Shown: in pieces, positions 29,600 to 35,804 of the stretch
Numbering within the stretch: position 1 is the stretch's first letter
How the letters are laid out: each line of letters begins with the position of its first letter
Virus record (IMG/VR): IMGVR_UViG_3300028275_000422
Location: 1 to 36,228 of that record
Source: a virus
Strand: one strand, 5' to 3'
Length of the DNA: 36,228 nucleotides
Position numbers and translations under genes: made by a program
Notes under the pieces: generated by a model
Told to the model about the DNA's origin: nothing
Database searches by the model: none
What the model saw: the letters and a program-made list of their open reading frames with translations, nothing else

Positions 29600-30442
29600 T
29601 TAGTTTAGATTACCAAATTCATCAAATTGAAAAACATTATTGACACTTCCTCGATAAAGATTCATCCATAAACCACAATTGCCCGTATGATTGACGACAT
29701 ATGAACATTCAGAAACACACCTAAGTGCAGAATCAAACCACTGCATCCAATCCATAGTATCTTTCCCTTCGTTCTCCATTACAGTGTTCATTGCATCTGT
29801 ACCGTAAGTCGAAGGAGTTTCTTCAAAGTGAATAACCATATCTCCAAGTTCATTTTTAAAATAATCTATAACTTGTGTCTGATCACTTTGAACTAAAACT
29901 TTTTTAGCAGAAGTTGCTTGTAAAAGTTGCTTAACCGCTATCAAATAATTTGAAGGATGCGATAAACGAACTTCAGTCCACTTATCAGTTCCTCTATAAA
30001 GAACAGAAATTGTTTCTGTAGGATTAATATTATATTTTTGCATTAAAAAATTTTTTCTTTCCAAAATTAAATCACTTGGATTAAAAAACTTATTAATTAC
30101 TTGATTATAATATTCAAAATCATAAAGTCCAAATTGCTTTTTATTTTCGTCAGGCAAAGCAACTTTTTTAAACAACTTTACTTTTTTATTAAAATCAATT
30201 TTATAAAAATCTGGGAAAATATCACGATTCTCATCTTTTTTGAATCTCTTGAATCCCATTGAATAATTAATTACATCAGGTTCTATACCATGACTTAATA
30301 AGATTAAGAGAGAAAGAAATGCTTGTGTTTGATTAGAATAAAACCCACAGTTCCACATGCAATCCAGCTGATTCATTTCTGGATGATTAATCGAACTGCA
30401 CCCCCCAGTAGATGCAGTATATTTACAATGTCGTAACTTCAT
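29600..30442 (-). CDS. Fucosyltransferase-like glycosyltransferase
   Basis: A 280-aa protein with Cys-rich N-terminus (CKYTASTGGCSSI), ISVLYRGTDKWTEVRLSHP, VQSDQTQVIDYFKNEL and SYVVNHTGNCGLWMNLYRG. The YRGTDK motif is that of GDP-sugar-using NodZ/FUT8-like enzymes and recurs in the N-terminal half of the 515-aa enzyme at 20639. It overlaps the epimerase stop (ATGA), so its donor may be the GDP-sugar made by that enzyme. Confidence 0.75.
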   Translation of the reverse strand: MKLRHCKYTASTGGCSSINHPEMNQLDCMWNCGFYSNQTQAFLSLLILLSHGIEPDVINYSMGFKRFKKDENRDIFPDFYKIDFNKKVKLFKKVALPDENKKQFGLYDFEYYNQVINKFFNPSDLILERKNFLMQKYNINPTETISVLYRGTDKWTEVRLSHPSNYLIAVKQLLQATSAKKVLVQSDQTQVIDYFKNELGDMVIHFEETPSTYGTDAMNTVMENEGKDTMDWMQWFDSALRCVSECSYVVNHTGNCGLWMNLYRGSVNNVFQFDEFGNLN

Positions 30443-31524
30443 TTTAATTCAATTTGAGTTTTAATCCAGTTATAAGTTTTACGAATACCCTCTTCAAGAG
30501 TTTGAGAGTAATCCCAACCTAGTTTTTCGCGAATAAGATCATTGTTAGAATTTCGACCACGAACACCTAGAGGACCATCAATATGATTTTTTTCTACAAC
30601 TTTACCTGCGACTTTAGCAGCAGTATCTACTAGTTGATTAATAGTAACCATTTCTTCAGAACCAATATTCACAGGTCCAATAAAATCACTATCCATCAAT
30701 CTGCGGGTTGCTTCGATACATTCATCAATATACAAGAAGGAACGAGTTTGTAACCCGTCTCCCCACACCTCGATAGTTCCACCTTCCTCTGAAAGGTAGG
30801 CAACTTTACGGCAAATTGCTGCAGGAGATTTTTCCCTTCCCCCTTCCCAGGTTCCTTCAGGTCCAAAGATATTATGATACCGAGCAACCCGAACAGGGAT
30901 CCCGTGATTACGAGAATAAGCGAAAAACAACCGCTCTGAGAAGAGTTTTTCCCAACCATATTCAGAATCTGGTGCTGCGGGATATGCTGATTCTTCACGG
31001 CAATCTGGATTATTGGGATCAAGTTGATTATGTTCTGGATACATGCAAGCAGAACTAGAATAAAAGATTTTAGTCTGATAGTCTAGAACAGGTCGAACAC
31101 ATTCAGTACCATTATCTACACCATTAAAAGTTTCATTAAACTGACGCTGTGCTTCAAGAACATTAAGATTAATGGTTGCAGAGTTATGCATGATGTCTGC
31201 ATCATTTTCGCCAGTGAAAACAAATCCAGCACCACCCATATCTGCAGCAAACTGATAAATCTCATGGAAAGGGCGAATGTAACGATAAGGGACTGAATTA
31301 TAAAAATTACCCTGTTCGCCTTTGAATTCAAGGGTACATCGAACAAAACCCATGTCCCTCAAGTCTCCCAAAACAAATTCATCTGCTTCGGAAATTGAAA
31401 ACTCGGGATACTTAATATCAACTCCACGGACCCAATATCCCTCAGACTTTAATCTCTTTACCATGTGACTTCCAATGAATCCACCAGCACCTAATACAAG
31501 TGCAGTTTTCTTATAATCACTCAT
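30439..31524 (-). CDS. gme: GDP-mannose 3,5-epimerase
   Basis: A 361-aa extended SDR: LGAGGFIGS for NAD, YQFAADMGGAGFVFTGENDA, SSSACMYPEH with Cys160, and catalytic Tyr189-x3-Lys193 (SEYGWEK), then RYHNIFGPEGTWEGGREK. These are the diagnostic segments of plant-type GME, which turns GDP-mannose into GDP-L-galactose (or GDP-L-gulose). First gene of the glycan operon with its own promoter. Looks full length and intact. Confidence 0.93.
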   Translation of the reverse strand: MSDYKKTALVLGAGGFIGSHMVKRLKSEGYWVRGVDIKYPEFSISEADEFVLGDLRDMGFVRCTLEFKGEQGNFYNSVPYRYIRPFHEIYQFAADMGGAGFVFTGENDADIMHNSATINLNVLEAQRQFNETFNGVDNGTECVRPVLDYQTKIFYSSSACMYPEHNQLDPNNPDCREESAYPAAPDSEYGWEKLFSERLFFAYSRNHGIPVRVARYHNIFGPEGTWEGGREKSPAAICRKVAYLSEEGGTIEVWGDGLQTRSFLYIDECIEATRRLMDSDFIGPVNIGSEEMVTINQLVDTAAKVAGKVVEKNHIDGPLGVRGRNSNNDLIREKLGWDYSQTLEEGIRKTYNWIKTQIELK

Positions 31525-31550
31525 AGATCAATAAATTTCTCTTAGTATAT

Positions 31551-31579
31551 ATTATACAAAAAAAGAGGGGTTATGTAAA
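31551..31579 (-). promoter_or_regulatory. sigma70-type promoter of the glycan operon
   Basis: TTTACA (31579-31574), 17 bases, TATAAT (31556-31551) on the minus strand. The -35 is formed by the loop of the terminator just upstream, the same layout as at the hli operon. It would drive about 11.7 kb of overlapping glycan genes. Confidence 0.82.
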
Positions 31580-31589
31580 CCCCTCTTTT
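31557..31589 (-). terminator. Strong terminator ahead of the glycan operon
   Basis: A perfect 12-bp stem (31561-31572 with 31578-31589, 5-base loop) with T-runs on both sides, so it could stop transcription in either direction. It ends the small-gene message from 31717 upward. Confidence 0.9.
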
Positions 31590-31716
31590 GAAAATTCAGG
31601 CTCGCCACCAATTCTTTGACTGGAAATTGGAAACCAGGCGGAGAAAGAATTCCCCATCCGCACCACTTGCTCTTGAGAGAAGCAAGAAACTCATAGGGGT
31701 CATTTGACTCCACCAC
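31590..31716 (-). other. Short intergenic stretch with hairpin and doubtful 35-codon frame
   Basis: Between the 77-aa gene and the terminator is a 35-codon frame on the minus strand (MTPMSFLLLSRASGADGEFF, ending KNWWRA) and a CTTGCT/AGCAAG hairpin. Another frame is open across the whole stretch without an ATG. I see no decisive sign that either is translated; it may be untranslated leader or a decayed gene. Confidence 0.3.
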
Positions 31717-31950
31717 TTAGTTTTGAGAAACTAAGAAAAGTTGGGTTAACTTTGATATCTCGGTAATACCAAAGAATGCACATAAGAATAATACATCCCA
31801 AAGTTTTAGTTTAATAGCAAAAGGTATTGTGAGTAGTCCCCCAATAACTTTTATCATTAAACCGTATTTAAATTCTCCCCACAACATAGTTTGATAACCA
31901 ATTATAAGGAGAATGTTTCCAATCCACCGAAGCAAATCAGATTTAGACAT
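31717..31950 (-). CDS. Small membrane protein (two or three helices)
   Basis: A 77-aa protein with hydrophobic segments near residues 8-24, 31-46 and 50-62 and a short polar tail. No motif. It stands alone between conserved small genes and the strong terminator. Function unknown; inner-membrane location likely. Confidence 0.6.
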   Translation of the reverse strand: MSKSDLLRWIGNILLIIGYQTMLWGEFKYGLMIKVIGGLLTIPFAIKLKLWDVLFLCAFFGITEISKLTQLFLVSQN

Positions 31951-31998
31951 AAGGGGTTTTGCTCCCGACCAGTGCTGTTAAAGTCCATCCGTGACTAT

Positions 31999-32238
31999 TT
32001 ACTCATCATCATCTCTCACATAACAAGGAACACGATCTGGATCTAACCATTTCGCATATTCAATATCTTCCATTGCAGTAGAACATTGTAAAACATTATC
32101 AAAAAGATAAATGTCATTCCAGCGTTTGGTATACTCGTTTTGTTTTTGCATACGGTAATCAGGTTTACCGTTGATTTCAAGGATACCCGCCTCAATAAAG
32201 CGATATCCTTCTCGTTCAAGAAGAACTTTTGTCTTCAT
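31999..32238 (-). CDS. Conserved phage protein, unknown function
   Basis: A 79-aa acidic soluble protein (ends RDDDE) with several aromatic residues and no recognisable motif. ATGA overlap with the upstream 71-aa gene indicates a two-gene unit under the promoter at 32473-32501. Confidence 0.6.
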   Translation of the reverse strand: MKTKVLLEREGYRFIEAGILEINGKPDYRMQKQNEYTKRWNDIYLFDNVLQCSTAMEDIEYAKWLDPDRVPCYVRDDDE

Positions 32239-32450
32239 GCCACCTCTACAGATTCGAGATCAGCAAGAACATATTCCATAAGCATTTCATAGTCATCTAG
32301 AGGATCACCAGAGAATACTACACCTTCGTTCTCATAGTACCGACGAACCTTTTTGTAGAGTTTCGGATTCTTTACATCAAGGTAGAAGTCACCGTTTGCT
32401 GCTCCACGAAGAGTTTGGATGTCTTTCTTGAATTTTGCTGTGAGAGTCAT
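32235..32450 (-). CDS. Conserved phage protein, unknown function
   Basis: The start is set at 32450 (MTLTAKFKKDIQTLRGAANG...), just behind the promoter; the longer frame to 32501 would begin inside the promoter itself. The 71-aa protein is a mixed alpha/beta small protein with acidic C-terminus (DDYEMLMEYVLADLESVEVA). Function unknown. Confidence 0.65.
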   Translation of the reverse strand: MTLTAKFKKDIQTLRGAANGDFYLDVKNPKLYKKVRRYYENEGVVFSGDPLDDYEMLMEYVLADLESVEVA

Positions 32451-32472
32451 TGTTTTGAATGTTGACCTTAGT

Positions 32473-32501
32473 ATTATAAGGGGTTGACTTGAAGAAGTCA
32501 A
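32473..32501 (-). promoter_or_regulatory. sigma70-type promoter with palindromic -35 region
   Basis: TTGACT (32501-32496), 17 bases, TATAAT (32478-32473). A TTGACTT/AAGTCAA inverted repeat (32484-32501, 4-base loop) covers the -35, which may be an operator or attenuating hairpin. Located between the CAT tRNA and the 71-aa gene. Confidence 0.85.
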
Positions 32502-32526
32502 GGTGGACAGTAGAGTTTCTGTCCTA

Positions 32527-32599
32527 TGCTCGTCAGGGGAATCTAACCCCTCTTCGGCGCTTTATGAGAACGCTGCATTCGACAGATTGCTAGACGAGC
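32527..32599 (-). tRNA. tRNA with CAT anticodon (Ile2 or Met)
   Basis: A 73-nt cloverleaf: 7-bp acceptor (GCTCGTC/GACGAGC), a short 3-bp D-stem without the usual GG in the loop, anticodon loop CTCATAA (anticodon CAT at 32566-32564), 5-base variable loop, 5-bp T-stem AGGGG/CCCCT, discriminator A. No CCA encoded. T-even phages carry a lysidine-type tRNA-Ile2 with the same anticodon, but Met cannot be excluded. Its first ten bases overlap the end of the HNH gene. Confidence 0.85.
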
Positions 32600-33033
32600 G
32601 TTTGTAAAAATTGATTCCAAGAATTTCCATTATGGAGTTCTTGATGACAATTATGACATAAAAGATCACACTTGTCTATTTCTTCTTTTAGAGTTTCATA
32701 CTTTGTATTTCCAAATCTTCTAGCATCAAGATTTAGTTCTTTTTGTGATGGATCTCTATGATGAAAGCACAGCATTGCTGGTCTGTTTTCACCACACTGT
32801 TGACATTTTCCACCTTTATTTTGAATTGCTTCCCATTTTCTTTCATAAGAAACTCTTTTTTGTCTTTCGTAAGTGTTTCTTTGTACTTGTTTAGGTTTAT
32901 AGTTTGTGTCGTTTTTATAACGCCATCTTTGTCTACAAGCATTGCTACACCATTTTTTTAGTCGTCCTTTTGTGACTCTTTCATTTAATATATCACAACC
33001 ACAATTATGACAGGTAGATATTAAAGTAAACAT
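32590..33033 (-). CDS. HNH homing endonuclease running into the CAT tRNA
   Basis: A 147-aa protein with an N-terminal treble-clef-type zinc finger (C8/C11, C29/C33), a basic linker, and an HNH domain: C77/C80, LCFHHRDP with H91/H92 and CDLLCHNCHQELH with C126/C129 and H130. Probably a free-standing homing endonuclease. The stop codon TAG lies inside the 5' part of the CAT tRNA (10-base overlap), and an exact late promoter lies 27 bases upstream. Confidence 0.85.
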   Translation of the reverse strand: MFTLISTCHNCGCDILNERVTKGRLKKWCSNACRQRWRYKNDTNYKPKQVQRNTYERQKRVSYERKWEAIQNKGGKCQQCGENRPAMLCFHHRDPSQKELNLDARRFGNTKYETLKEEIDKCDLLCHNCHQELHNGNSWNQFLQTLV

Positions 33034-33059
33034 ATTGGTGTTATGAATATATACATAAT

Positions 33060-33067
33060 TATTTATA
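33060..33067 (-). promoter_or_regulatory. Late promoter of the HNH gene at 33033
   Basis: Exact TATAAATA on the minus strand between the Ile tRNA and the HNH start. Confidence 0.75.
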
Positions 33068-33079
33068 AAAATTATGTAA

Positions 33080-33151
33080 TGGGAATACTGGGAGTTGAAC
33101 CCAGACTAAGCCCTTATAAGGAGCCCGCTCTAACCATTAAGCTATACTCCC
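33080..33151 (-). tRNA. tRNA-Ile (anticodon TAT, most likely)
   Basis: A 72-nt cloverleaf: acceptor GGGAGTA/TATTCCC, D-arm with GG, anticodon stem GGCTC/GGGCT (two G-T pairs) and loop CTTATAA giving TAT, 4-base variable loop, T-arm CTGGG/CCCAG. Discriminator A, no CCA. The wobble-rich anticodon stem leaves a little doubt about the register. TAT would read AUA, a codon favoured by AT-rich phage genes. Confidence 0.8.
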
Positions 33152-33157
33152 CTGAAT

Positions 33158-33194
33158 CCAGATCTATAATAGCGGATCTGGAACGCTTTGTCAA
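33158..33194 (-). promoter_or_regulatory. Consensus promoter of the Ile tRNA with inverted repeat
   Basis: TTGACA (33194-33189), 17 bases, TATTAT (33171-33166), overlapping the end of the antitoxin gene. A 7-bp inverted repeat CCAGATC/GATCTGG (33158-33164, 33175-33181) brackets the -10. Confidence 0.85.
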
Positions 33195-33421
33195 GAACCT
33201 TCTTCGTGGTCGGTGTGTATTCGTATCACATCGTCGTCCACATCAGATTCTACTGCAAACTTTATGGTTTCGTTGTATGGAACAATCACTGCGCTTCTTT
33301 CTCCATCAGTAATAATAAACGATTCACCATTTTCTACTCTTTGTATTAGATTGTCAAAATCTGCTTGAAACTCTTCAACCGTAAATTTTTGGAGATCTGA
33401 AAGTTCTGGATACATTTTCAT
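33191..33421 (-). CDS. Phd/YefM-like antitoxin (orphan)
   Basis: A 76-aa protein with the Phd/YefM pattern: FTVEEFQADFDNLIQRVENGESFIITDG (the first 18 or so residues being the classic helix-turn start), a beta hairpin ERSAVIVPYNE and an acidic C-terminus that would wrap a toxin. No toxin gene lies beside it; neighbours are tRNA genes. It may neutralise a host toxin during infection or repress transcription (inference). Confidence 0.75.
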   Translation of the reverse strand: MKMYPELSDLQKFTVEEFQADFDNLIQRVENGESFIITDGERSAVIVPYNETIKFAVESDVDDDVIRIHTDHEEGS

Positions 33422-33439
33422 AAAGTGAAGTTTTATGAG

Positions 33440-33513
33440 TCGGGGTGACAGGATTCGAACCTGCGACCCTCTGCTCCCAAAGCAGATGCGCTACCAAGCT
33501 GCGCTACACCCCG
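33440..33513 (-). tRNA. tRNA-Pro (TGG)
   Basis: A 74-nt canonical cloverleaf: acceptor CGGGGTG/CACCCCG, D-arm GCGC/GCGC with GG, anticodon stem TCTGC/GCAGA, loop TTTGGGA (anticodon TGG), T-arm GCAGG/CCTGT, discriminator A, no CCA encoded. Confidence 0.95.
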
Positions 33514-33630
33514 TTACTTGTTTTTGTGTATGTACATAATACCAGCAAAAGGTACAACTGTCAATCCCATTCCACAAAGAAAAAGAAAGAAAGGACTTGC
33601 TGCTAGGGTTTCAACCAAGTGGAAAATCAT
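33514..33630 (-). CDS. 38-aa membrane peptide abutting tRNA-Pro
   Basis: Frame MIFHLVETLAASPFFLFLCG..., with one long hydrophobic helix and a KNK tail. ATGA overlap with the upstream 64-aa gene; its TAA ends exactly one base before the tRNA-Pro 5' end. This tight packing supports a real gene. Function unknown. Confidence 0.55.
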   Translation of the reverse strand: MIFHLVETLAASPFFLFLCGMGLTVVPFAGIMYIHKNK

Positions 33631-33821
33631 CTTCCTCTCCAGTTCTTGTATTCATAATACATGTATTGGTCAACTTCGTCAAGTCCTTGTAAAGGGGCGT
33701 TAACATTCCAAATAGACCATTCTTTGCAAAACTGTTTAATATCTATATTGTTTACAATATTGTGCCCATACATTCTCACAAAAGAAGACATTGCAAAATT
33801 GTATCTTTGTTTATTTGACAT
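33627..33821 (-). CDS. Small soluble phage protein, unknown function
   Basis: Starts at MSNKQRYNFAMSSF (33821), 64 aa; a longer frame begins two codons upstream. Aromatic-rich, with a tyrosine-heavy C-terminus (QYMYYEYKNWRGR). The 30-codon gene overlaps its start by 11 bases. No motif. Confidence 0.55.
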   Translation of the reverse strand: MSNKQRYNFAMSSFVRMYGHNIVNNIDIKQFCKEWSIWNVNAPLQGLDEVDQYMYYEYKNWRGR

Positions 33822-33903
33822 ATGCATAATTAAGTCCCCAATAAATCCACAAACTAATTGTAGAAAAATATATTAAGGATAATACAAAAAGTGTTTTAGT
33901 CAT
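33811..33903 (-). CDS. 30-aa single-helix membrane peptide
   Basis: MTKTLFVLSLIYFSTISLWI followed by YWGLNYAYVK: one hydrophobic helix, aromatic at its end. It begins inside the last codons of the 37-aa gene (8-base overlap) and ends inside the start of the 64-aa gene. Coupling suggests it is translated. Unknown function. Confidence 0.4.
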   Translation of the reverse strand: MTKTLFVLSLIYFSTISLWIYWGLNYAYVK

Positions 33904-34009
33904 CTTCTTCGTCCTCGTAAGTTGATGGTTCTTCAAAGAGTTCATCCATTTTCTGTTGAAAAACTCTTTGGTATAGTTCTTGTAAGTCTTCTTCGGTGAA
34001 TCTTACCAT
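33896..34009 (-). CDS. 37-aa acidic small protein
   Basis: MVRFTEEDLQELYQRVFQQK followed by a Glu/Asp-rich tail ending YEDEEDD. A GAGAGA ribosome site overlaps the upstream stop region. Probably a helical, acidic micro-protein. Function unknown. Confidence 0.5.
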   Translation of the reverse strand: MVRFTEEDLQELYQRVFQQKMDELFEEPSTYEDEEDD

Positions 34010-34014
34010 TCTCT

Positions 34015-34215
34015 CTATAAGGATATTTTTAACCAGGGTAATAGAGGAGGAATAACACCAACTAATCTTAAAAGTCCCTCAGCAAATAAAGCAAGAACCA
34101 CCCAACCGACGCACATACTAATGATAGAAGCATTACGGTTGTGTCTTCTGATAGCATCATCGATCATCTCCTGAACTTCAGAACGGGTAATAAACTCTTC
34201 TTGTTCGTGCATCAT
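34015..34215 (-). CDS. Small membrane protein, unknown function
   Basis: A 66-aa protein: charged N-terminus (EEFITRSEVQEMIDDAIRRH) then two hydrophobic stretches (about 30-50 and 53-66). ATGA overlap with the 49-codon gene upstream. Function unknown. Confidence 0.6.
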   Translation of the reverse strand: MMHEQEEFITRSEVQEMIDDAIRRHNRNASIISMCVGWVVLALFAEGLLRLVGVIPPLLPWLKISL

Positions 34216-34361
34216 TTCTCGTCTCCAAGAAACTTTGCAAGAGGATCTTTGCGGGTTTTTAAAATCTCACATGCTCTATAATAAAACATATTATTGGTGT
34301 TACCAGAGGCTTCAAAAGTTGCCTTGATCTTCACCCAATTTTCATAGGTGTGTTGATCCAT
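34212..34361 (-). CDS. 49-aa small soluble protein
   Basis: Starts MDQHTYENWVKIKATFEASG and ends DPLAKFLGDEK. Protein-like, helical; Cys31 is the only cysteine. Its stop overlaps the next start (ATGA). First gene of a chain of six tiny genes leading to tRNA-Pro. Too short for common gene-calling thresholds. Confidence 0.6.
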   Translation of the reverse strand: MDQHTYENWVKIKATFEASGNTNNMFYYRACEILKTRKDPLAKFLGDEK

Positions 34362-34381
34362 AGGTTTGTCCCTGTGATACT

Positions 34382-34414
34382 ATTATATACTAATCACAGA
34401 CACTTCAAAGTCAA
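34382..34414 (-). promoter_or_regulatory. Possible promoter of the micro-gene chain
   Basis: TTGACT (34414-34409) and TATAAT (34387-34382) are present, but 21 bases apart; a TTGAAG with 15-base spacing and a TATATA -10 are alternatives. Suboptimal, so only a suggestion. The rest of 34415-34474 shows nothing definite. Confidence 0.4.
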
Positions 34415-34474
34415 CTTTTTGTGTTCATATCGTAACACTGTTGAAGAAATTATTAAATTTGTAAGTTATCTTAA

Positions 34475-34557
34475 CGGAAAGAACAGGAATCGAACCTGCG
34501 AGGGCGTTAACCCCAGCCGCTTTCAAGGCGGTGTCCTCGACCAACCGGACTCTTTCC
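34475..34557 (-). tRNA. tRNA-Ser (TGA)
   Basis: An 83-nt class II tRNA: acceptor GGAAAGA/TCTTTCC, discriminator G, long variable arm (16 bases with a GGG/CCC pairing), anticodon loop CTTGAAA giving TGA, T-arm GCAGG/CCTGT. The anticodon stem has four pairs and an outer A/C mismatch. No CCA encoded. Confidence 0.93.
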
Positions 34558-34567
34558 AGTAATAGGT

Positions 34568-34819
34568 TCAACGAACCTCAAAATCCAAACGCTTTACTTT
34601 GCGTTGGCGTCTTGCCTCTTGCCAGGCAATATCTTGTGAAGTCAGAACATTTGATTTTTGTTCTTTCTGAATAGAGTTTAGCATAACAATACGAGATAAG
34701 TCAACTGCTGAAACTTTATCTCCACGGATCGTTGCCATATTAGGACATCCACAAGTGACTGTTTTTGATGGGTGTCCTGTTAATTCTTTATTGCAATCTT
34801 TGCATCTTATTGAAATCAT
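34568..34819 (-). CDS. Zinc-ribbon-like conserved phage protein
   Basis: An 83-aa protein with CKDC (6-9) and C-x-C (23-25) in the first 26 residues, able to hold a small zinc ribbon, then a basic helical C-terminus (ARRQRKVKRLDFEVR). Similar proteins occur in cyanomyoviruses (recollection). Possibly nucleic-acid or protein binding. Confidence 0.65.
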   Translation of the reverse strand: MISIRCKDCNKELTGHPSKTVTCGCPNMATIRGDKVSAVDLSRIVMLNSIQKEQKSNVLTSQDIAWQEARRQRKVKRLDFEVR

Positions 34820-34834
34820 TATTCTTCATCCTAT

Positions 34835-35269
34835 TCATTGTAAGTGAGACCTTAACATCCAAATAAACTTACCGTGAGACTCCATCAAATCTTGAACTAG
34901 ATTAGCAGTTGCATATTGCTTTTGTGCTTCGGATTCCTCTGAAATCTCTTGCATCATTTCACAAAACTTTTCATTATTTTCAAGAAGTTCTTGAAGCATT
35001 TCTCTTGCTCCAGATGAACTTGCTGCTTCTTTGATTTGAGTTACCTCAAGCATTCTCGAAAGAGAACTGAGAGGTTTTACATTCAAATAACGCATATGTT
35101 CTGAGAGACGATCGATCTCTTCAAACATAGTCTCATACTGACCACCAAAAAGTTGATGGAGTTGAGTAAAGTCTTCACCTACAACATTCCAGTGAAATGC
35201 CCAAGTTTTATGGAATAAAACAAAAAGCGATGACTGTGCATCACTCAAGAGTTTATAAAGTTTTTCCAT
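34835..35269 (-). CDS. Dps-like ferritin family protein
   Basis: A 144-aa four-helix protein with the Dps signature HWNVVGEDFTQLHQLFGGQY and the intersubunit ferroxidase set His26, His38, Asp53, Glu57, with spacing identical to bacterial Dps (12, 15, 4). Dps oxidises and stores iron and protects DNA. There is no Lys-rich DNA-binding tail, so iron/peroxide detoxification is the likelier role. A late-like GATAAATA precedes it and tRNA-Val lies upstream. Confidence 0.85.
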   Translation of the reverse strand: MEKLYKLLSDAQSSLFVLFHKTWAFHWNVVGEDFTQLHQLFGGQYETMFEEIDRLSEHMRYLNVKPLSSLSRMLEVTQIKEAASSSGAREMLQELLENNEKFCEMMQEISEESEAQKQYATANLVQDLMESHGKFIWMLRSHLQ

Positions 35270-35288
35270 TATACTCTTTTTTTATTTT

Positions 35289-35296
35289 TATTTATC
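35289..35296 (-). promoter_or_regulatory. Late-like promoter of the Dps gene
   Basis: GATAAATA on the minus strand, 20 bases before the ATG and just behind the tRNA-Val 3' end; same one-base variant as at psbD. Confidence 0.5.
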
Positions 35297-35299
35297 AAG

Positions 35300-35372
35300 T
35301 GGGAGCAGAGGGATTCGAACCCCCGACATTCTGCGTGTAAAGCAGACGCTGCTACCGCTGAGCTATGCTCCC
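35300..35372 (-). tRNA. tRNA-Val (TAC)
   Basis: A 73-nt cloverleaf: acceptor GGGAGCA/TGCTCCC, anticodon stem TCTGC/GCAGA, loop TTTACAC giving TAC, T-arm GGGGG/CCCTC, discriminator A. The D-stem is slightly irregular. Its first 21 bases are also the last codons and stop of the HNH gene. Confidence 0.93.
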
Positions 35373-35783
35373 GTATTTAGGATGCCCACCGTTTTTATAT
35401 CTTCCACCTCTACTCTTATTTGGAGGTTGAGTTTTAAGAGAGTGGCAATTTGGACAGAGAACCTGCAAATTGCTTGGCGAATGATTAAATGGGTCATCGT
35501 CAATATGGTCGATTTCTAATGGAACTTTACCAGTATGGATATTAGTTCCAGACCAACCACATTTAGAGCACTTGTGTAGTGCTTCCTCCAAAAGATAGTT
35601 TCTTACATATTGCGATAAATTGTAAGAAGAACCACCTGAAACTAAACCTTGTTTCCATTCAGTAATATACTGATTTCTTGTGTGTTCTTGTTGACATTTG
35701 TTGTTACAATACTTACCTCTTTTATGATAAGGATTGTAAGTAAATATCGTAGAACAATTTAAACAAGTAGCGGTTTGTTTCAT
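35352..35783 (-). CDS. HNH homing endonuclease running into tRNA-Val
   Basis: A 143-aa protein with an N-terminal zinc finger (C7/C10, C26/C30) and an HNH domain: C72/C75, LEIDHIDDDP (Asp92-His93), Asn105, CPNCHSLK (C110/C113, His114). Same architecture as the HNH at 32590. The last seven codons including the stop lie in tRNA-Val. Exact late promoter 22 bases upstream. Likely a free-standing homing endonuclease whose target may be near a tRNA gene. Confidence 0.88.
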   Translation of the reverse strand: MKQTATCLNCSTIFTYNPYHKRGKYCNNKCQQEHTRNQYITEWKQGLVSGGSSYNLSQYVRNYLLEEALHKCSKCGWSGTNIHTGKVPLEIDHIDDDPFNHSPSNLQVLCPNCHSLKTQPPNKSRGGRYKNGGHPKYGSIAQR

Positions 35784-35804
35784 CAGTTTAGTAGAACACT
35801 TTAT

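Noticed and set aside
31590-31716. Full-length gene in the open frame without ATG
   Set aside because: It would need a GTG start and runs through the strong terminator; no ribosome site supports it.
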